In this document: piece by piece, positions 1-8,327 of the stretch
Layout: each line of letters begins with the position of its first letter
Position numbering within the stretch: position 1 is the stretch's first letter
NCBI RefSeq assembly: GCF_900109685.1
Contig: NZ_FOBB01000002.1
Coordinates: forward strand, 676,085 to 740,084
DNA length: 64,000 nt
Source: Chitinophaga rupis
GTDB taxonomy: Bacteria; Bacteroidota; Bacteroidia; Chitinophagales; Chitinophagaceae
Direction of reading: 5' to 3'
Made by a program: the position numbers and the translations under genes
Notes under the pieces: model-generated
What the model was told of the DNA's origin: nothing
Seen by the model: the letters and a program-made list of their open reading frames with translations, nothing else
The model's database searches: none

Positions 1-1095
1 ACCTATTACAATATGAGCAACTTTAGCATTGATAATAATGGAGACGGTAAGTTTGATAATTTTTCGCCTAATGCTCACAGCAATGCTATTGATCTTTATT
101 TACTGGGCACTGATGGCAATATGCAGGGTGGGATAGCCGCCAATATAGTAGCTACATCCCTTGCGCTCGGAGGTGTTTTTTCAGGCATTAACATGGTTAG
201 CTCTCATGTACTTTCACATGAACTGGGCCATTGTATAGGCCTGTACCATACTTTTCACGGCATGTGCGAAAGCGGCTGCCGCGAGCTGGTAAATGGCAGC
301 AACTGTACATCCTGCGGGGATTTTGTTTGCGATACCAGGCCTGATCCCCAAACGTTCAGCACTAATGCGGACTGCTCATGGAATGGCGCTAACTGCGGTA
401 TAGGGAGCACAGATGCCAATGGTGCGCCTTATAACCCGGCCACCAACTTAATAATGGCTTATGTGCCGCCCAACTGTATGCAATTATTTACTGCCGGCCA
501 GGGCACAAGAATGCGGACGGCTATTGCCAACAGCGCCCTGCTGCAGGGTGTTATTGTTCCTAATACTTTAACCCTCAGCAGCCTTACGGTTGGTTCCGGC
601 GTTACCGCTCTTTATGATGTACTTAACTATTTAACTGCCCAAAGCAGCGTAGCCGTACAATCAGGCGGCTCGCTTACCTTGCGGGCAGGGGTAGAAGTAG
701 TACTGGCTAATGGCTTCAGCGCTGCCCCTGGTGCTGCCTTCCGCGCTTATATAGATGAGACCTGCAGTACCACGGACCAAAACAATTCAGCCCGCCAGGC
801 CATTACAAAAAACAGCCCGGTTAATAATACGGAAACTGTATTGCAACCCGGCATCTATCCCAATCCGGTTAATCATACGCTTAATGTTGTGGTTCCGGCA
901 AAGGCGTCTGGTACCGTTGTCCTGAAGATCATTTCCGCCTCAGGCGTTATGATGTCCAGCTCAAGACATGCTGTTGCCAAGGGCAGCCAGCGCATTCTGT
1001 TGGATGTTTCAAAACTTTCCCCTGGCTTATATGTGATACAGGTATTAAACGGCAGCCATATCATGAGCGTCCATAAATTTATCAAGGCGCAATAA
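1..1095 (+). CDS. M43-like zinc metalloprotease with T9SS sorting domain (5' end missing)
   Basis: This is a secreted metzincin protease of the M43 (pappalysin/cytophagalysin) type. The frame is open to base 1, so the leader and the start of the catalytic domain probably lie outside the window; residue numbers count from the Met at 13. The zinc site HELGHCIGLYH is at residues 69-79, followed by the M43-typical GDFVCDT stretch and a Met-turn region (NLIMAY) before FTAGQ. Residues about 180-250 look like a 3-coathanger stack domain, rich in V, G and T. The last 80 residues start with YPNP and end in the beta-rich type IX secretion sorting domain, so the protein is exported by the T9SS and then probably released or anchored at the surface. 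A strong terminator follows. The family assignment is firm; the substrate is unknown. Confidence 0.9.
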   Translation, partial: TYYNMSNFSIDNNGDGKFDNFSPNAHSNAIDLYLLGTDGNMQGGIAANIVATSLALGGVFSGINMVSSHVLSHELGHCIGLYHTFHGMCESGCRELVNGSNCTSCGDFVCDTRPDPQTFSTNADCSWNGANCGIGSTDANGAPYNPATNLIMAYVPPNCMQLFTAGQGTRMRTAIANSALLQGVIVPNTLTLSSLTVGSGVTALYDVLNYLTAQSSVAVQSGGSLTLRAGVEVVLANGFSAAPGAAFRAYIDETCSTTDQNNSARQAITKNSPVNNTETVLQPGIYPNPVNHTLNVVVPAKASGTVVLKIISASGVMMSSSRHAVAKGSQRILLDVSKLSPGLYVIQVLNGSHIMSVHKFIKAQ

Positions 1096-1120
1096 AATTC
1101 ATGACGTTGAAGATCTGTAA

Positions 1121-1166
1121 ACAAGCCCATAAAAAGCATGTTTTGCTTTTTATGGGCTTGTTTTTC
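1121..1166 (+). terminator. Intrinsic terminator after the metalloprotease gene
   Basis: A perfect 18-bp inverted repeat (1121-1138 with 1144-1161) has a 5-nt loop and is followed by a T-rich run (TTTTT). It sits 26 bases after the protease stop codon and before the next gene, so it should end that transcript. Confidence 0.85.
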
Positions 1167-1266
1167 CTTGTGCATATTACCATCGCTTCCCTGTAGCCGC
1201 AGATTTGGAAAGATGGCGATAAATTCGTAATTAGGGATAACGGCATTTCCGTGAAGTTCCCACAAT

Positions 1267-2244
1267 ATGAAAAAATTCCTGTTCAGTCTTATTACCCTGC
1301 TGGCGGTGCTGGATCTGGCAGCACAATCCGGGCCGGAGATCATCACTACTCATACTGAGAAAGATGTGATACCGGAAGGCATCACTATAAACCCGGTTAA
1401 TGGAACCATCTATGTAAGCAGCATTGCTTTGCAAAAAATTATTACAATTAATAAGGATGGATCGCACAAGGATCTCATCAAAAGCGGCCAGGATGGATTT
1501 CTCGAAGGGCTTGGAATGAAGATAGATGCCAAAGCACAATGGTTATGGGTGGTGTCAAATAAAAAACAGGATCATTGGTACCTGTCCTGCGTGCATGCTT
1601 TTGATTTGAAAAAAGGAGTGGTAAAGCAAAAGTATATCCTTAAAGATACTGCGCGCCATTTGTTCAATGACCTGATCCTTCATCCGGACGGCAAGCTATA
1701 CATAACCGATACCTATGATTCCTCCCTTTATGAAGTGGATCCGGTAAGGGAAAAATTAAGCCTGTTTGTGAAGGATTCTCTTATAGCCTGGCCTAATGGG
1801 ATCACTTACAATGCAAATGGTAAAGTGTACGTAGCTACCTATAGTCATGGCTTAATGCAGCTGGATCTGCCATCAAAAAAGCTGAGCCCATTAAAAGGAT
1901 ATACAGATTCCACAAAGGCATACAACCTGGATGGCCTGGTATTTTGGAACAACAACATTATTGGCGTGTACAACGGCGCTGCAACCAATAAGGGTAATGC
2001 TATTGTGCAATATTCGCTGAATAGTAACGGAGATGGAATTACTGGCGAAAAGATCATTGACAAAGGAAATGAGCTGTTCCATGACCCTACTACTGCAGCA
2101 ATCCTGGAAAATAAATTGTACGTACTGGCCAACAGTTACCTGGGAGAATATAATGCCAATAAAGAATCCGCTGTAGGGATCTCCGATCAGCTTGGGCCTG
2201 TAACGGTGCTTGTTTATGAGCTAAGCAGGAATGTGAAAAAATAA
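1267..2244 (+). CDS. SMP-30/gluconolactonase-like secreted beta-propeller protein
   Basis: The protein has 325 residues. It opens with a signal peptide (MKKFLFSLITLLAVLDLAAQ), so it is exported, probably to the periplasm. The body resembles the SMP-30/gluconolactonase/LRE-like six-bladed propeller family, with repeated blade motifs such as PEGITINPVNGTIYVSS, NDLILHPDGKLYITDT and WPNGITYNANGKVYVA. Members of this fold hydrolyse sugar lactones or other esters using a bound divalent metal. No lactone-pathway gene is adjacent, so the substrate cannot be named. It stands alone between a terminator and the next gene, 25 bases downstream. Confidence 0.75.
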   Translation: MKKFLFSLITLLAVLDLAAQSGPEIITTHTEKDVIPEGITINPVNGTIYVSSIALQKIITINKDGSHKDLIKSGQDGFLEGLGMKIDAKAQWLWVVSNKKQDHWYLSCVHAFDLKKGVVKQKYILKDTARHLFNDLILHPDGKLYITDTYDSSLYEVDPVREKLSLFVKDSLIAWPNGITYNANGKVYVATYSHGLMQLDLPSKKLSPLKGYTDSTKAYNLDGLVFWNNNIIGVYNGAATNKGNAIVQYSLNSNGDGITGEKIIDKGNELFHDPTTAAILENKLYVLANSYLGEYNANKESAVGISDQLGPVTVLVYELSRNVKK

Positions 2245-2269
2245 GTATCTTTAGGATAACCCCAAATAA

Positions 2270-3577
2270 ATGAAAACATTCACCGATCAAAACGGCCTGA
2301 TTGTCATTGCCGATATTGATGCAAATAAGCTCAGCATCCTTTGCAATGAATTGCACCTGCTCCATACCGCCATTATTACTAAAGCAGACAATCCCTTCAG
2401 GAAAATTAAAGGCATCCACTTTGCCCGGTTTGTTATTTTTCCCGACCCACTGGCCGCCCAGCCTCCGGGACAGCTTTTCAGGCTGGTGTATTCCTGCACC
2501 TATGATGGACTGCTGGATACCTATTTACAGGCAATGACTGCCGGGGAAAACATCTCTCCCTTTCAAAAGATTTTCTCCTGTTGTAAGGATTACGATCCTG
2601 CTATTCCTCCTGCTTCCGCTATCACCACTTTTATAAAAGGACATATACAACGGGTGGATGCATACTATTCCGGATACCGGGGATTGTCTACTGATATTAT
2701 TGGTAAGGAGGCGGAGATCTATACCCACATACAGCAATTTCTGAGGGAAAGAACATTCGCCGCAACAGACGATCCCAAATTTATAAAACAGGAAATAGTG
2801 CAGTACATCCATCAACAGGTGCCTGACTACAACCATATTAAGGCGGTACCGCTGCCTTATATAAAGCCTGTGTACGCTGGTTTACTGATAGGGCTTTTGT
2901 TAATAGGGTTGCTGGCGCTTGCAGGCATCATACATCTTTATCTTCTGGCTGTATTGGTTGTGCTGATTGCCGTTATCATATTTTACTTAAGACGTCTTGA
3001 AAAAACAGCGCCTGAATTGCCGGATACGGAACAGGAAGTAGCCGCAGTGCCTTCTCTTACAAAAGATGAGGATTTTTATGCGCAGAATCAATTATCGCAT
3101 CTTGTTGCGATAAGCCCGGGCAGGTTCAGGCTGGGCGTATTAAGAACCGTGCTTTGGTTGATTAACCTGTTGGCAAAATACAGCTTTAATAAAGGTGCAT
3201 TAGGTGGCATTTCTACTATTCATTTCGCAGGCTGGTCTGTCCTGGAAAAGGAGCGGACCTTGTTGTTCTTCAGCAATTTCGATGGCAGCTGGGAAAATTA
3301 CCTGAGTGATTTTGTTGATCGGGCAGCCGTTGGCCTCACCGGCGTATGGAGCAATACCATCAATTTTCCCCGCACTGGCTGGCTGGTTTTTAAGGGAGCG
3401 GCTGATGAAGAGCGTTTTAAGAACTGGACCAGGAAATACCAGATCCACACACAGGTCTGGTACAGCGCTTTTGAAGAGCTAACGGTTAAGAATATATGGA
3501 GGAATCATCGCATTGCACTTGGATTGAACGAGGAAATGAATGACATGCAAACAAAACAATGGTTAAACCTTTTATAG
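2270..3577 (+). CDS. Uncharacterised membrane protein with an internal duplication, paired with a DyP peroxidase
   Basis: I do not recognise a named family for this 435-residue protein. There is no signal peptide. Two hydrophobic segments at about residues 200-240 form a helical hairpin in the middle. The two flanks look like copies of one domain: IHFARFVIF followed by YSCTYDGLLDTYL near residue 49, and IHFAGWSVL followed by FFSNFDGSWENYL near residue 317. The gene abuts the DyP peroxidase downstream: its stop is at 3577 and the likely peroxidase start is at 3580, so the two are probably co-translated. The duplicated alpha+beta unit might be related to the dimeric alpha+beta barrel of DyP enzymes, but that is inference. 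Confidence 0.7.
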   Translation: MKTFTDQNGLIVIADIDANKLSILCNELHLLHTAIITKADNPFRKIKGIHFARFVIFPDPLAAQPPGQLFRLVYSCTYDGLLDTYLQAMTAGENISPFQKIFSCCKDYDPAIPPASAITTFIKGHIQRVDAYYSGYRGLSTDIIGKEAEIYTHIQQFLRERTFAATDDPKFIKQEIVQYIHQQVPDYNHIKAVPLPYIKPVYAGLLIGLLLIGLLALAGIIHLYLLAVLVVLIAVIIFYLRRLEKTAPELPDTEQEVAAVPSLTKDEDFYAQNQLSHLVAISPGRFRLGVLRTVLWLINLLAKYSFNKGALGGISTIHFAGWSVLEKERTLLFFSNFDGSWENYLSDFVDRAAVGLTGVWSNTINFPRTGWLVFKGAADEERFKNWTRKYQIHTQVWYSAFEELTVKNIWRNHRIALGLNEEMNDMQTKQWLNLL

Positions 3578-3579
3578 TT

Positions 3580-4971
3580 ATGCAAACCCCAAAAATAGAA
3601 TTTGGCGATATACAGGGCCTGCTTATCAGGTCGTATACTTTTCTGCCGGAAGCCTGTTATGTAATGCTGCAGTTTACTGAGCAGGCACAGGTCCGCGCAT
3701 TCCTGGCAGATATATTGCCGGGTATTACATCCGCCAGCCATAAACGGCCGGATCTTGCTTTTCATATAGCATTCACCAATACAGGGATCGCCCGGCTGAT
3801 ACCGCAGGAACGATTGATCACCGGCTTTGCCCCGGAATTTACAGAGGGATTAAACACGAAGACCCGGAGCCGCATCCTGGGAGATTTTGATACCAATGCA
3901 CCGGAGAAATGGCATTGGGGAGGTGATCATAATCCGGTGGATGCTGTGCTGATGATCTTTGCAAAAGACAGCGCCGCGTTGGAGAACAAGTACCAGGATA
4001 CGGCAGAGATATTGAAACGTTATAACATCACCGAAGTGACCCGCTTAAATACAATGAATATTGGCAGCAAAGAACATTTTGGCTTTGAAGATGGGATCAT
4101 GAACCCATTGATTGCCGGTGTTGGTGGCAGTAATGCACGCTATACAAAGGAGGAGGAGCAGAATGTAATTATGCCCGGTGAATTTATATTAGGGTATCCG
4201 AACGAATATGCAAAATTTCCTTTAAGCCCCAGGGTTAAAACCGGGGTGGAGGACGTTTTTGATATAGGTAAAAACGGCAGCTATATGGTGTTCCGGCAGT
4301 TGGAGCAGGATGTAAAAGTTTTCTGGGAGTTTATCTATGGCTTATCCGAAAATGATCCGCATTTACAAGGCATGGGCCCGGAATTAATAGCGGCTAAAAT
4401 AATGGGCAGGCGCCTGAATGGTGAGCCACTGGCGCCGGCCGCCGCAGGGGACCTTAAGAATTTCTCTTTTGCGGAAAAGGATAAGGATGGCTACCATTGC
4501 CCTATTGGTGCGCATATCCGCAAGTCAAATCCCCGGGATGGGATAGATGATGATCCAGCATTATCTGTGAAGATGGTGAAGAAGCATAAGATACTCAGAA
4601 GAGGCCGGGCATTTGGCGCACCTTTATCACCGGACTTCGACCCGGCAACCATGCGTGCCTCAGGGAATAATGATAAAAGAGGATTGTATTTTATTTGCTT
4701 TAACGCACAGATCAACCGGCAGTTTGAGTTTATTCAGAATGCCTGGTGTAACAATAATAAGTTTGATGGTTTGAACGATGATATAGACCCTATTATTGGA
4801 TTTCCTTTCAGAGAGACTGCTTTCAGGAACAGTGCATTTACCATACAGGGCTGCCCGGTAAGAAAGAAAATAAATAATATACCGCAGTTTGTATTTGTGC
4901 GTGGCGGCGCTTATTTTTTTATGCCGGGCATGCGGGCATTGAAATACCTGGCAAGCGTTGCTGGCTTATAG
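3580..4971 (+). CDS. DyP-type haem peroxidase
   Basis: Dye-decolorizing peroxidase family: haem enzymes that use H2O2 to oxidise dyes and phenolic or other substrates. The diagnostic GxxDG motif appears as GFEDG (catalytic Asp about residue 171). The proximal haem ligand is the His in GAHIRKSNPRD (about residue 312), and RRGRAFG follows. The N-terminal DIQG motif sits about 10 residues from the chosen start, as usual in the family. An in-frame ATG at 3559 would add seven residues and overlap the upstream gene. No Tat or Sec signal is visible, so the protein is probably cytoplasmic or membrane-associated through its partner. Its stop overlaps the end of the convergent DinB gene by a few bases. 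Confidence 0.93.
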   Translation: MQTPKIEFGDIQGLLIRSYTFLPEACYVMLQFTEQAQVRAFLADILPGITSASHKRPDLAFHIAFTNTGIARLIPQERLITGFAPEFTEGLNTKTRSRILGDFDTNAPEKWHWGGDHNPVDAVLMIFAKDSAALENKYQDTAEILKRYNITEVTRLNTMNIGSKEHFGFEDGIMNPLIAGVGGSNARYTKEEEQNVIMPGEFILGYPNEYAKFPLSPRVKTGVEDVFDIGKNGSYMVFRQLEQDVKVFWEFIYGLSENDPHLQGMGPELIAAKIMGRRLNGEPLAPAAAGDLKNFSFAEKDKDGYHCPIGAHIRKSNPRDGIDDDPALSVKMVKKHKILRRGRAFGAPLSPDFDPATMRASGNNDKRGLYFICFNAQINRQFEFIQNAWCNNNKFDGLNDDIDPIIGFPFRETAFRNSAFTIQGCPVRKKINNIPQFVFVRGGAYFFMPGMRALKYLASVAGL

Positions 4972-5481
4972 AATACTGTTTTGTAAAAAGGTGATCTGGG
5001 CCAGGTGATGATCGTCATGTTCTGCCACAAAGTAGGCCAGGTCAATGATCCTCATGGGTGTGCCCAGCCTGGGGTGTTTGGCTGACTTATCCAGGTCCGC
5101 ATCCTGTAACCCTCTTAAGAGCTGCACTAAATACTGCCGCTGCGTGCCGAAGTCTGTGATCAATGCAGTAAGGTCTTTTTCATCATGATCTGCTTCCTGT
5201 GTTTTGCGATTCGTAAGATCCGCCTTTTTAAGATCAGGCTCCCCGGCAATAATTTCTTTTGCCCTTTCCAGCCAAAGCGGTTCAAGATCAAGCAGGTGGC
5301 CGATCTCCCGCTTAATGCTCCATTTATGGTCTTTTGAAACAGAGAGGATGGTTTGGTTGACCTGTTTCATTTTTTCAGCCAGCCTGGCAGGAGTGCCTTC
5401 CAGCCTTTCAATAATGCAGGGAAGGATGCCATTGTCCTCAATGGGAGAGAATTTGCGGTCAAACCAGTTGGTACGTTTCAT
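4966..5481 (-). CDS. DinB-like four-helix metal-binding protein
   Basis: This 171-residue protein fits the DinB/YfiT superfamily of four-helix bundles that bind a divalent metal through three His. The likely ligands are the His in IKREIGHLLDLE and two in the C-terminal FVAEHDDHHLAQI. Characterised relatives are thiol-dependent S-transferases or nucleases, but most are unknown, so no reaction is assigned. The gene is on the minus strand, with RidA upstream in the same direction and about 18 bases between them, which suggests a two-gene operon. Confidence 0.8.
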   Translation of the reverse strand: MKRTNWFDRKFSPIEDNGILPCIIERLEGTPARLAEKMKQVNQTILSVSKDHKWSIKREIGHLLDLEPLWLERAKEIIAGEPDLKKADLTNRKTQEADHDEKDLTALITDFGTQRQYLVQLLRGLQDADLDKSAKHPRLGTPMRIIDLAYFVAEHDDHHLAQITFLQNSIL

Positions 5482-5499
5482 AATTGGGTAGTTAGTTTT

Positions 5500-5907
5500 T
5501 TATTCTTCCGGGATAAATGCTATGGCATCTATTTCGATTAAATAGTTAGGATTTGCCAGGGCTGCAACAAAAAAGCCAGTAATGGCAGGCGGGTTTGCCA
5601 AATGGCCCAAAAACTTCTGGGAAACCTGGAACCCACGATAGAGGTCTTGTCCCTGAACAATATGTATGGATAATTTTATAAGATTGTCAAAAGTTGCTCC
5701 ACAAGCTGAAAGTGCTGTTTGTAAATTCTTCATTACCTGCTCTGTTTGTTCGCCAATGTCGCCCTTGCCAACTATTTCTCCCTGCGCATTTACAGCATCT
5801 TGTCCACCAATATAAATGGTCTTTCCTTTTCCGTGTGTTGTGACAACCTGTGAAAATGCAGGGTTTTTTGAAAGCCCGTCGGGGTTGATGTATTGAATGT
5901 TGCTCAT
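5500..5907 (-). CDS. RidA family (YjgF/YER057c/UK114) protein
   Basis: At 135 residues this matches the usual size of the RidA/YjgF family, which deaminates reactive enamine/imine intermediates made by PLP enzymes. The central block (IYIGGQDAVNAQGEIVGKG, then EQTEQVMKNLQTALSACGAT) and the C-terminal EIDAIAFIPEE are typical. The Arg that binds the carboxylate in canonical RidA (the IPxxR region) is not evident, so this is more likely one of the Rid subfamilies of unclear activity. A Bacteroidota -7 element lies upstream on the minus strand. Confidence 0.85.
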   Translation of the reverse strand: MSNIQYINPDGLSKNPAFSQVVTTHGKGKTIYIGGQDAVNAQGEIVGKGDIGEQTEQVMKNLQTALSACGATFDNLIKLSIHIVQGQDLYRGFQVSQKFLGHLANPPAITGFFVAALANPNYLIEIDAIAFIPEE

Positions 5908-5947
5908 TTGTTTGTTGTTTGTTGGTTATGAATGTTGTAGCGGTTTC

Positions 5948-5955
5948 CAAATGTA
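5948..5955 (-). promoter_or_regulatory. -7 promoter element for the RidA gene
   Basis: Read on the minus strand this is TACATTTG, an exact match to the Bacteroidota consensus TAnnTTTG, about 40 bases before the RidA start codon. I saw no clear TTG at the -33 distance. Confidence 0.45.
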
Positions 5956-6007
5956 TATAACAATCTTGTGGCTACAGGGGGCGCAATAGCTGCTCTTCCC
6001 ATGCTAT

Positions 6008-6667
6008 TTATTTAACCTCATTAAGAACGTTCAATAGCTTCTCTAATTTCATCTGACGAACATCTGCATGCTCTTCCCATGTTTTCAGGACCTCCGATAA
6101 AAGTTCTCTTTTGACAGAGAGTTTTGCCAGCTCTTTAATATCACTTCCTATTGTACCTTCAAGGTATAGCTGTCCAAAAGCAGTTGCAACGATGGCTGCA
6201 TCAATGCCTCTCATAAGACGCATTCCCGTAAAGCTCTCCTCTAAATAAGGCTTCAGCTTTTCAAAGGATGTTTCATGGAAATCAAACAGAGGATATTCCC
6301 ACCTTTCAAATTGATATTGTAGAAATCTGACCGGGCTTTCTGAACGATGCATTGGGCGCCAGTCCTTAAATCCTGCATAAGCATCCGCCCCATCATCACT
6401 GCCAAAAGGAGCTGTTTCTTCTATTACACTAAAGAAAAACTCATCCTTCATTAATCGTTGTGCATTCGGATGGGCTTTCGCAAAGGTGGGTGAATAATCT
6501 GAATCCATATTTTCTACGATACTTTTATTTGTATTAACAGGAACATCATTTGCCACGATGTTTTTATCTGTATTAACAGGAGCAGTTTGCGTAACCGGCT
6601 GTTCCTTTTGTACATGGGCGCAGCCTGTTGATGCCAGTAGTAAAGCTAAAATAATAGAATTTCTCAT
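6008..6667 (-). CDS. Hypothetical lipoprotein
   Basis: The start is placed at the Met of MRNSIILALLLASTGCAHV, because this gives a textbook lipoprotein leader with the Cys about 15 residues in. The open frame extends eight residues further upstream (to 6691). The mature N-terminus has a linker with two 13-residue imperfect repeats (PVNTDKNIV and PVNTNKSIV). The rest is soluble and helix-rich, with EHADVRQMKLEKLLNVL near the end. I do not recognise the family. It stands alone on the minus strand. Confidence 0.6.
   Translation of the reverse strand: MRNSIILALLLASTGCAHVQKEQPVTQTAPVNTDKNIVANDVPVNTNKSIVENMDSDYSPTFAKAHPNAQRLMKDEFFFSVIEETAPFGSDDGADAYAGFKDWRPMHRSESPVRFLQYQFERWEYPLFDFHETSFEKLKPYLEESFTGMRLMRGIDAAIVATAFGQLYLEGTIGSDIKELAKLSVKRELLSEVLKTWEEHADVRQMKLEKLLNVLNEVK
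6516..6593. repeat. Two-copy 39-bp tandem repeat inside the lipoprotein gene
   Basis: Two units with a 39-bp period (6516-6554 and 6555-6593) share about the first 29 bases with few differences; the rest has diverged. The period is 13 codons, so the frame is kept. It encodes the repeated linker of the lipoprotein. Confidence 0.7.
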
Positions 6668-6831
6668 TTCAAATTGCAGGTTATTTTCCAATTCGGAAGT
6701 TTTGTTTATTCCAAAATGACCTCATGCATATTCCTATGGGATGGGGCTGGTCTGATAATAAAGATATTATAAAAAGCATAAATTTATCTATTCTTTCCAT
6801 GATGCCTTCTGAATGGATCAGGTGAGCGCTT

Positions 6832-7311
6832 TCATTTTTCAAATTTGATCGCACTTACTAAGATGATCAGGAAAAAGAGCAGCAGCTGGGTGATATAAAA
6901 TCTATCCAGGTTGGCCCTTATGTGCACGCTGCGTTGAATAAAGTCCGGTAAACCCTCACAGGTCATACTTCTTAACCTGGTGCCCTGTTTATTACCCACG
7001 AGCATTCCATTTAATACTAATAAAAGCACCAGGGCTATTTTTATCCTGAACCATAACTGGTCCCACCAAATGCCCTTCATCATCAGGAACATACCAGCTC
7101 CCGTGAGGATTAATATTGCCGCACCAGCCCTGACAAAGCTTCCGTAACCGGACATTAATGGAAGCAGGTTCAAAGCTTTGTTGTCGCTATGATCTATTAG
7201 CCGGCAGAACGTTTTAAAGGTGAAAAAGTCTATTATAGTTGTACCTGCCATAATTGTCAGTCCGGTTAAATGGAATGCCAGCAGGATCCGCAGCATGAGA
7301 TGTGTTTTCAT
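6832..7311 (-). CDS. Small integral membrane protein, four predicted TM helices
   Basis: The 159 residues contain about four hydrophobic spans (near residues 8-28, 55-78, 85-105 and 135-155). The layout resembles DUF2269/DUF2214-type membrane proteins, but I cannot assign it firmly. It lies 3 bases after the stop of the next upstream membrane-protein gene, so the two form an operon that faces the HxlR regulator. Proteins of this kind next to HxlR are often regulated by it; the function is unknown. Confidence 0.65.
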   Translation of the reverse strand: MKTHLMLRILLAFHLTGLTIMAGTTIIDFFTFKTFCRLIDHSDNKALNLLPLMSGYGSFVRAGAAILILTGAGMFLMMKGIWWDQLWFRIKIALVLLLVLNGMLVGNKQGTRLRSMTCEGLPDFIQRSVHIRANLDRFYITQLLLFFLIILVSAIKFEK

Positions 7312-7314
7312 GGC

Positions 7315-7779
7315 TTATATTTTCGGCTTGATTACTTTAGCCTGTGTTAACCTGACAAAGTAAATGATCAATGGTATTGCAATAATTCCCTGCATTATTC
7401 CGCTTATCTCAAAGAAAAAGCTGTCGGGCATTTCATAAGCCCCTTGCGGATACAGCTTTTCCATGCTGCTTTTTGGGAAACCGCTAAAGAAAAGCACATT
7501 TTTCAGGACATGGTTATATAATCCTTCAAAGATCCCGATCAGGATGATGGCGGCCAATAAGGTGATGATCCAGTATAACCGGAATGCCCAGGGCCTGCTG
7601 GCAGCGCGGTGTAGCAATAGCGTAACAACAAGTACAGGGATGCTGAACAACAGTACATGCAAACGCCAGGAGGTATGATAGGCGATTGCACCATACAGGT
7701 GGTGAACGGAGGTTAAGCCCATTAGTATAACGCTGAATAGTGTTACTTTTCTTTGCTCCTGGTTTAATAGATCCGGCAT
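7315..7779 (-). CDS. Small integral membrane protein, four predicted TM helices
   Basis: This 154-residue protein has four hydrophobic helices (about residues 13-30, 40-57, 68-86 and 125-143). Between the third and fourth is a polar stretch with FEGLYNHVLKN. The family is not recognised. It is the first gene of a two-gene minus-strand operon, preceded by an exact promoter match and by a palindrome that lies between it and the divergent HxlR gene. That arrangement suggests HxlR controls it. Confidence 0.65.
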   Translation of the reverse strand: MPDLLNQEQRKVTLFSVILMGLTSVHHLYGAIAYHTSWRLHVLLFSIPVLVVTLLLHRAASRPWAFRLYWIITLLAAIILIGIFEGLYNHVLKNVLFFSGFPKSSMEKLYPQGAYEMPDSFFFEISGIMQGIIAIPLIIYFVRLTQAKVIKPKI

Positions 7780-7801
7780 AATAATTCTATGTTTGTGGAA
7801 G

Positions 7802-7832
7802 CAAAATTATATTGCCGGCATAACACGGTCAA
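7802..7832 (-). promoter_or_regulatory. Bacteroidota promoter for the two-gene membrane-protein operon
   Basis: On the minus strand a TTG (7830-7832) and TAATTTTG (7802-7809) are separated by 20 bases. This matches the -33 TTG / -7 TAnnTTTG consensus of the phylum's housekeeping sigma factor. It lies just upstream of the gene starting at 7779. Confidence 0.6.
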
Positions 7833-7834
7833 TA

Positions 7835-7852
7835 AGTTACCAAACAGTAACT
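7835..7852. promoter_or_regulatory. Candidate HxlR operator
   Basis: A perfect 6-bp inverted repeat, AGTTAC-N6-GTAACT, lies in the divergent intergenic region, directly behind the -33 element of the minus-strand promoter and 18 bases before the HxlR start. Operators with GTTAC/GTAAC arms are known for several HxlR/DUF24 regulators. The assignment is inferred from position and symmetry. Confidence 0.55.
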
Positions 7853-7870
7853 ATCAACTTATAACCTTTC

Positions 7871-8251
7871 ATGATGGAAACAAATGAGTACGATACTTAT
7901 TCCTGTCCTGTTGGAAAAACCATTGAACTGATCAGCGGCAGATGGAAGCCTATTATCCTATACCTGATCCAGCACGGTATTAACCGGTTTGGATCGCTGC
8001 AAAAGAAAATGCCGAAGATCAGTAAAAAAGTACTGACAGAACAACTGCGGGATTTAGAAAAGCAGGGGCTTATTAACCGTGATGTAAGGGTAAGCAAGCA
8101 TCCCCAGGAAATCTTTTATAGTTTAACAGACACCGGGTTATCACTCAGGGAGCTGATTGATCAGATCTTTGATTGGGGAACAGCTCATTTACTGGATGAA
8201 ACTTCCCAGAAAATGGCTAAATCGCTGATGCTTGATCAGGCAGCAAAATGA
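7871..8251 (+). CDS. HxlR family winged-helix transcriptional regulator
   Basis: At 126 residues this is a typical HxlR (DUF24) regulator: a dimeric winged-helix DNA-binding protein that often senses reactive electrophiles or oxidants through an N-terminal Cys. The signature appears as SCPVGKTIELISGRWKPIIL (Cys about residue 12), and the recognition region as ISKKVLTEQLRDLEKQGLI. The start may be either of two adjacent Met codons. It is divergent from two membrane-protein genes with a palindrome between them, so it probably represses itself and them. Confidence 0.93.
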   Translation: MMETNEYDTYSCPVGKTIELISGRWKPIILYLIQHGINRFGSLQKKMPKISKKVLTEQLRDLEKQGLINRDVRVSKHPQEIFYSLTDTGLSLRELIDQIFDWGTAHLLDETSQKMAKSLMLDQAAK

Positions 8252-8264
8252 GATCCTAAAAACA

Positions 8265-8294
8265 AAAGCCTCTCTATATGCTTAGAGAGGCTTT
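8265..8294. terminator. Bidirectional hairpin terminator between convergent genes
   Basis: A perfect 12-bp stem (8265-8276 with 8283-8294) has a 6-nt loop. On the minus strand it is followed by TGTTTTT, so it terminates the lipoprotein gene ending at 8328. On the plus strand it lies 13 bases after the HxlR stop and ends in TTT. Confidence 0.75.
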
Positions 8295-8327
8295 GTGAGC
8301 CCACTGGGGACTATTAAATTCAATGAT

